Assembly: GCA_038525605.1 (NCBI GenBank)
Contig: JBCBHL010000253.1
Span: forward strand, 1-10,861
Length of the DNA stretch: 10,861 nucleotides
Direction of reading: 5' to 3'
DNA from: JANSWY01 sp038525605
GTDB lineage: Bacteria; Bacteroidota; Bacteroidia; Cytophagales; Cyclobacteriaceae
Below, piece after piece: positions 7,922 to 10,861 of the stretch. The notes beneath the pieces are model-generated. The model did no database searches and had not been told where the DNA came from. It saw only the letters and a list, made by a program, of their open reading frames with translations. The position numbers and the translations under genes are program-made. Every line of letters starts with the position of its first letter. Positions within the stretch are counted from its first letter, which is position 1.

Positions 7922-8006
7922 ATATATTAAGGCCCGGAGGCTCATCGAATTCTGATTAATAATTATCAATTTGCGTGCCAAAAATGGAAAACAACCTTTT
8001 TTGTCA

Positions 8007-8042
8007 TTTGTTAATTTAGAATTCAAGAAAGTTATACTTTTG
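8007..8042 (+). promoter_or_regulatory. Candidate promoter of the barrel/DUF4269 operon
   Basis: TACTTTTG at 8035-8042 is an exact TAnnTTTG -7 match, with TTTG at 8007-8010 as the -33 element. The 24-base gap is slightly long. Transcription would begin close to 8048-8051, practically at the first ATG of the downstream gene. That implies either a leaderless message or a start further downstream. Confidence 0.45.
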
Positions 8043-8050
8043 AAAAATGA

Positions 8051-9091
8051 ATGCGTTGTAATTCAGTGAAATGTGTAGGAAACACTCAGCCTATTAGCGT
8101 GAGATTTTTATTAATTCCAATATTTATTTTTATATCGATTCAATCAGTTTTTTGTCAAAACCGACAATTGACAGATGCCGATACGCTATTTTGTGAGCCT
8201 GGTCTGAGGGGAGTACCAAGAACAAAAGGTTTGGTACTTGAAAGGGAAATGATTTCCAATTACCGGATTAGATCCACACAAGGACAAGCCAGTGAAGAAG
8301 CATCCGTGAACCTCAACCGTCGGTGGAATCTGAAAGCTCGCGTTCCAATTGTTTTAAAAGACGAGATCAAAATTGCCGCGGGATTCAATTACTCTGTGGA
8401 AGAATTCAATTTCGCCAACAGCGACGCATTAAGTTTCCCATTTTATCGTCAGCTTCAGGACAGGTCGCTGAAGAGCATCGGTAGCAGCCTCTACCTGATC
8501 AAGCCTTTCAGAGGGAAAAGGTATTTTCTGTTAAGGCTGAATGGTTCACTAAATGGAGATTTTGCCGAAAACTCATCTAAAAGCCAGTTTTTTCGCTTTG
8601 CTGCCACACCACTGATGGGATGGAAAATAAATGAAGACCTTGCTTATGGCGGAGGTATCAGCCTGAATTACAATTTTGGCAGAAGATCTCTGGTTCCTAT
8701 TTTCTTCATTGAGAAAAACTTCAACAGAAATTTTGGAATAGAGGCATTGCTGCCGCTGATGGTAAGATTACGCTATGGTACGTTAGATGCGAAGAATTAC
8801 TTTTATCTGAAGGCAGAGCTGAATGGGGCAACCTATAATATCGATTTAGAAGAGGATGGATCTTTGTTGTTTTTGAACAAAGCGGAAATCCGATATGTAG
8901 CCAGTTTTGAAAGGGAAATTCATGATTGGCTGTGGTTCAGCCTGGAAGCAGGTTTGAGAACCAACTTTAATTTTGACCTGTCAAATTCACCCAGAAGAAA
9001 TGCTGTACCTGTTATCAAAAATACCTTCAATGAGGCACTGGTGTTTAATTTCGGAATATTCATAGTGCCACCACGGAAATTCTTCGACTGA
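8051..9091 (+). CDS. Predicted outer-membrane beta-barrel protein (possibly DUF6268-like)
   Basis: This encodes 346 residues from the first ATG. A hydrophobic export signal at about 18-35 (VRFLLIPIFIFISI, then SVFC before Q36) is followed by alternating polar/hydrophobic strands rich in Tyr, Phe and Asn with short turns: KARVPIVL, KIAAGFNYSVEEFNF, RYFLLRLNGSLNGDF, LAYGGGISLNYNF, YFYLKAELNGATYNI and WFSLEAGLRTNFNF. It ends FGIFIVPPRKFFD. This pattern fits an outer-membrane barrel of about 10-14 strands; DUF6268 is my best family guess. The C35 context (VFC) lacks a proper lipobox, so I do not call a lipoprotein. The start is uncertain: a GTG at 8099 would give a tighter signal peptide (VRFLLIP...) and a leader of about 50 bases from the candidate promoter. 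Its stop overlaps the start of the next gene (TGATG), so the two are probably co-translated. Substrate and role are unknown. Confidence 0.75.
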   Translation: MRCNSVKCVGNTQPISVRFLLIPIFIFISIQSVFCQNRQLTDADTLFCEPGLRGVPRTKGLVLEREMISNYRIRSTQGQASEEASVNLNRRWNLKARVPIVLKDEIKIAAGFNYSVEEFNFANSDALSFPFYRQLQDRSLKSIGSSLYLIKPFRGKRYFLLRLNGSLNGDFAENSSKSQFFRFAATPLMGWKINEDLAYGGGISLNYNFGRRSLVPIFFIEKNFNRNFGIEALLPLMVRLRYGTLDAKNYFYLKAELNGATYNIDLEEDGSLLFLNKAEIRYVASFEREIHDWLWFSLEAGLRTNFNFDLSNSPRRNAVPVIKNTFNEALVFNFGIFIVPPRKFFD

Positions 9092-9606
9092 TGGATTTTA
9101 AGAATCTCTCATATCTGGCCGATGGAAGTAAAATCCAGCAAAAGGCATTTCAGGTATTAAAATCAAGTGAAATAATGGAATTGCTAGCTGAATTTGACCC
9201 TATCGTAGTTGGTACAATTCCTCTTGATATTGCAATCGAAGGTAGCGACCTTGACATAATCTGCCAGTGGAAAGATTCCGATGATTTCAAAAATGCACTT
9301 CGATACAATTTTGCCAGTTATCCGATGTTTCGCGTCTTCGAAAAAGAAATTTCTTCCATCTCATCCATCATTGCTCAGTTTCAGATTGATGATCTTAAAA
9401 TTGAAATCTTCGGTCAGGACCTACCAACGATGCAACAATACGGATACAGGCATATGCTGATCGAATATCAAATATTGAAAGCCAGAGGAGCTACATTCAA
9501 AAGTCAAGTGATTGCATTAAAACAGTCAGGGTCGAAAACAGAGCCCGCTTTTTGCCAATTGCTGGGTATTGAAGGAGATTCATATGAGAATCTGTTAATA
9601 CTTTAA
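9091..9606 (+). CDS. DUF4269 family protein, nucleotidyltransferase-like
   Basis: This encodes 171 residues, about the usual length of the family. Visible motifs are VVGTIPLDI (39-47), the acidic SDLDIIC (52-58), KIEIFGQ (103-109), a YGYRHMLIEYQIL helix (117-129) and the closing KTEPAFCQLLG (149-159). GT...SDLD plus the later E105 has the layout of the nucleotidyltransferase fold, in which a G-S/T loop and three carboxylates (here D53, D55, E105) bind metal. All three are present, so an active site is possible. The substrate is unknown for the family, and enzyme activity is my inference. The ATG overlaps the upstream barrel stop by one base, pointing to translational coupling. No signal peptide is seen, so the protein should be cytoplasmic, which makes the pairing with an outer-membrane protein unusual. 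Confidence 0.85.
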   Translation: MDFKNLSYLADGSKIQQKAFQVLKSSEIMELLAEFDPIVVGTIPLDIAIEGSDLDIICQWKDSDDFKNALRYNFASYPMFRVFEKEISSISSIIAQFQIDDLKIEIFGQDLPTMQQYGYRHMLIEYQILKARGATFKSQVIALKQSGSKTEPAFCQLLGIEGDSYENLLIL

Positions 9607-9651
9607 AAGCCTGAGATTAAAACGGATTATCAATACTGTGATGTGAAACTA
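9607..9651. other. Short convergent gap between the DUF4269 and LacI-type genes
   Basis: Only 45 bases separate the two stop codons. I see no stable stem-loop with a T-run on either strand, so transcripts from the two sides may overlap at their 3' ends. Confidence 0.5.
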
Positions 9652-10677
9652 CTACACATTAGAACTTTCTCTAATGATCAGAGAAGTCTTTAAAACCCTG
9701 GTTTCAGGCTGATAATTCTCATTGTTTTTATGCTCAATTTGTGAGAATAGCATTTTCGCTGAAATTTCGCCCATGTCGTAACCGGGCTGATCGATAGTCG
9801 TAAGAGATGGCTCGTAAATTTCAGAAATTTTCCAATTACTAAATCCACAGACAGAAATATCCTGAGGGACATTAAATCCTGATGCTTTCAATTCTTTGAT
9901 AGCCCCCAGAGCAAGCATATCTGTTGCAGCAAATAAACCGTCAAAAATTTGAGTGCGATTCATTATGTCTTTGATCGAGTGCTGTCCATCTTCGAACTTG
10001 CCGGCATTGTTATGAGTAATGATTAAGTCATTTACCTTGAGCCCCTGTGCTTCGATCGCGTCTTTGTATCCTTCAAATCTTTTTTTGGAGATTAGCAATC
10101 CTTCCGGACCCCCAACGTAAGCAATGTTTTTCCTGCCGGTTTTTAGCAGGTGATCTACGGCACTGAATGCAGCATCGTAATCGTCGATGATCACTTTATC
10201 AGTGTCAATGTCGTCAACAACACAATCGAAAAACACCAATGGTATGCTTCTGTTTTTGAATTCCTGAAAATGCTTGAATTCATGAGTTTCTTTGGAGACA
10301 CAGGCCAGGACTCCATCTACCCGACCGTTCATCAGTGTTTTAGCATCTATCACTTCCCTTTCGAAAGATTCATGTGTATTACAAATAATGACACTATATC
10401 CTTTGGAATAAGCCACGTCTTCAATACCTCTCAGAACATTTGCAAAAAATTCATGCACCACTTGCGGAAGGATAACACCCAGCGTTTTAGTTGTATTGTT
10501 TCTAAGACTAAGAGCTGTAAAATTAGGCTGGTAATTAAGCTTTTCAGCTAATTCTGTGACCGCTTTTTTTGTTGCTGGTTTTACTAAAGGATTATTAGCA
10601 AGAGCCCTCGAAACTGTAGATACAGAAATGTTCAATTCCCTTGCAATATCTTTAATAGTAACCTGTCCGCTTTTCAT
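9652..10677 (-). CDS. LacI-family transcriptional regulator
   Basis: This encodes 341 residues, the usual length. Residues 6-28 form the LacI helix-turn-helix (VTIKDIARELNISVSTVSRA), followed by the hinge segment NYQPNFTALSLRN (48-60). From about 65 comes the periplasmic-binding-like sensor domain (TLGVILPQVVHEFFANVLRGIEDVA, then DGVLA, PLVFFD, NIAYVGGP, RFEGY, DGLFAATDMLALGA, DISVCGFSNW, LTTIDQP, MGEISAKML). I chose the ATG at 10677. A frame-compatible ATG at 10737 would add 20 residues (MQFPYSFSRN...) that no LacI protein needs and would place the start inside the operator region. LacI proteins bind a small sugar or metabolite and usually repress; in Bacteroidota they often control carbohydrate-use operons. 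The ligand cannot be read here. A weak -7 box (TAGCTTTA, minus strand, 10702-10695) lies just upstream, between the start codon and the operator-like sites, which suggests autoregulation. The regulated operon is probably to the right of the window. Confidence 0.92.
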   Translation of the reverse strand: MKSGQVTIKDIARELNISVSTVSRALANNPLVKPATKKAVTELAEKLNYQPNFTALSLRNNTTKTLGVILPQVVHEFFANVLRGIEDVAYSKGYSVIICNTHESFEREVIDAKTLMNGRVDGVLACVSKETHEFKHFQEFKNRSIPLVFFDCVVDDIDTDKVIIDDYDAAFSAVDHLLKTGRKNIAYVGGPEGLLISKKRFEGYKDAIEAQGLKVNDLIITHNNAGKFEDGQHSIKDIMNRTQIFDGLFAATDMLALGAIKELKASGFNVPQDISVCGFSNWKISEIYEPSLTTIDQPGYDMGEISAKMLFSQIEHKNNENYQPETRVLKTSLIIRESSNV

Positions 10678-10704
10678 ACAATTAAATTTGGTTTTAAAGC
10701 TACA

Positions 10705-10732
10705 CCTATTTCGTGAAAAAGAATAAGGAAAT
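10705..10732 (+). repeat. 28-bp direct repeat, copy 1, in the LacI promoter region
   Basis: It runs from CCTATTTCGTG to AATAAGGAAAT and is identical to copy 2, which starts 129 bp further right. Inside it is a compact dyad TTTC-GT-GAAA (10709-10718), and the ends (CCTATT and AATAAGG) are partly self-complementary. It lies directly upstream of the weak regulator -7 box, where a bound protein would affect transcription. Confidence 0.75.
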
Positions 10733-10748
10733 TGCAAACGTTTTCACA
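10731..10748. promoter_or_regulatory. LacI-type operator dyad
   Basis: The core TGCAAACGTTTTCA (10733-10746) is a near-perfect dyad around a central CG, with one mismatched pair. It has the TG..AA.CG.TT..CA form typical of LacI-family operators. It lies 56 bases upstream of the regulator's ATG and is the most likely site for this regulator, acting on its own promoter and perhaps on a gene to the right. Confidence 0.6.
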
Positions 10749-10861
10749 AATTGTTTTATTTAGAAAACTTTCAATGTGATTTTTTGTTTATTAAAAATAC
10801 TATGAGTTAACACTTGGTTCACTTTTGTAATTTCCTATTTCGTGAAAAAGAATAAGGAAAT
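10738..10861 (+). promoter_or_regulatory. AT-rich upstream region, likely divergent control region
   Basis: No coding region is seen here. It holds the right half of the LacI-type dyad, an AT-rich stretch, a weak plus-strand -7 box (CACTTTTG, 10820-10827) and the second 28-bp repeat. Together these suggest a promoter for a rightward gene outside the window, under the same control as the regulator gene. No good -33 element is visible. Confidence 0.35.
10834..10861 (+). repeat. 28-bp direct repeat, copy 2, cut by the window edge
   Basis: The sequence is identical to copy 1, with the TTTC-GT-GAAA dyad at 10838-10847. Here the flank extends the self-complementarity (ATTTCCTATT on the left, AATAAGGAAAT on the right), so a small hairpin is possible. 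It begins just after CACTTTTG (10820-10827), which is one base off the TAnnTTTG -7 element on the plus strand. That would put it at the start of a transcript running right, out of the window. Confidence 0.7.

Larger units (their letters stand above)
7547..8050. other. Divergent intergenic region of about 500 bp
   Basis: This stretch lies between the giant surface gene (minus) and the barrel gene (plus). It holds the two outward-facing -7 boxes at 7688-7695 and 8035-8042 and the strong hairpin at 7886-7921. I see no convincing coding region. The 47-codon frame at 7812-7955 (plus) runs through the hairpin and is probably chance. The sequence between the boxes could carry a small RNA, but no clear promoter for one is visible. 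Confidence 0.5.

Noticed and set aside
7812..7955. 47-codon plus-strand frame (MVRGEAGSTRFF...) in the intergenic region
   Set aside because: It runs straight through both arms of the perfect inverted repeat, so about a quarter of it is fixed by the hairpin; no ribosome binding site or recognisable motif is seen.
10150..10551. 133-residue plus-strand open frame opposite the LacI gene
   Set aside because: It lies entirely antisense to a well-supported LacI coding region and shows no domain of its own.
10678..10737. Extended LacI start at 10737 (20 extra residues)
   Set aside because: The extension precedes the normal LacI N-terminus, is coded by the operator and repeat region, and has no match to the family; the ATG at 10677 gives the standard length.

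Overview
The window looks like a piece of a Bacteroidota genome, probably a free-living Cytophagales- or Flavobacteriia-type bacterium. The evidence is a giant modular secreted surface protein (26-residue surface repeats of the DUF285/BspA type, DUF5018-like Ig-fold units, pre-peptidase-like domains, cadherin repeats), a Bacteroidota-type outer-membrane barrel, a DUF4269 protein, sparse Shine-Dalgarno sites, and -7 boxes matching TAnnTTTG. Base composition is moderately AT-rich throughout. No tRNA, rRNA, CRISPR array or transposase is visible.

Positions 1-7546 (minus strand) hold one continuous reading frame of at least 2515 codons that runs off the left edge. It is interrupted exactly once, by an in-frame TGA at 6391-6389 (codon 386), inside a 25-residue repeat whose spacing is unbroken across the stop. 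The encoded protein has a signal peptide and then three copies of one large module. Each module has a PFIT-type head, an array of 25-residue repeats, a two-cysteine tail, and a run of DUF5018-like units. The repeat counts are about 13, 4 and 4, and the DUF5018-like counts are 5, 3 and 2. Two pre-peptidase-C-terminal-like domains and at least two cadherin-like domains follow. The real C-terminus, where a sorting signal would be expected, lies outside the window. On the literal sequence this is a nonsense-interrupted gene. A base-call error or programmed readthrough are the alternatives.

Positions 7547-8050 lie between two diverging genes. They contain a good -7 box for each gene and, between the two boxes, a perfect 17-bp inverted repeat that looks like a terminator but has no obvious gene to terminate.

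Positions 8051-9606 (plus strand) hold a two-gene unit whose stop and start codons overlap: a predicted outer-membrane beta-barrel and a DUF4269 protein with a nucleotidyltransferase-like acidic triad. Convergent to it, 9652-10677 (minus strand) encodes a LacI-family regulator. Upstream of the regulator, 10678-10861 contains a LacI-type operator dyad and a 28-bp direct repeat whose second copy ends exactly at the window edge. This suggests an autoregulated switch that also controls an operon to the right, outside the window.
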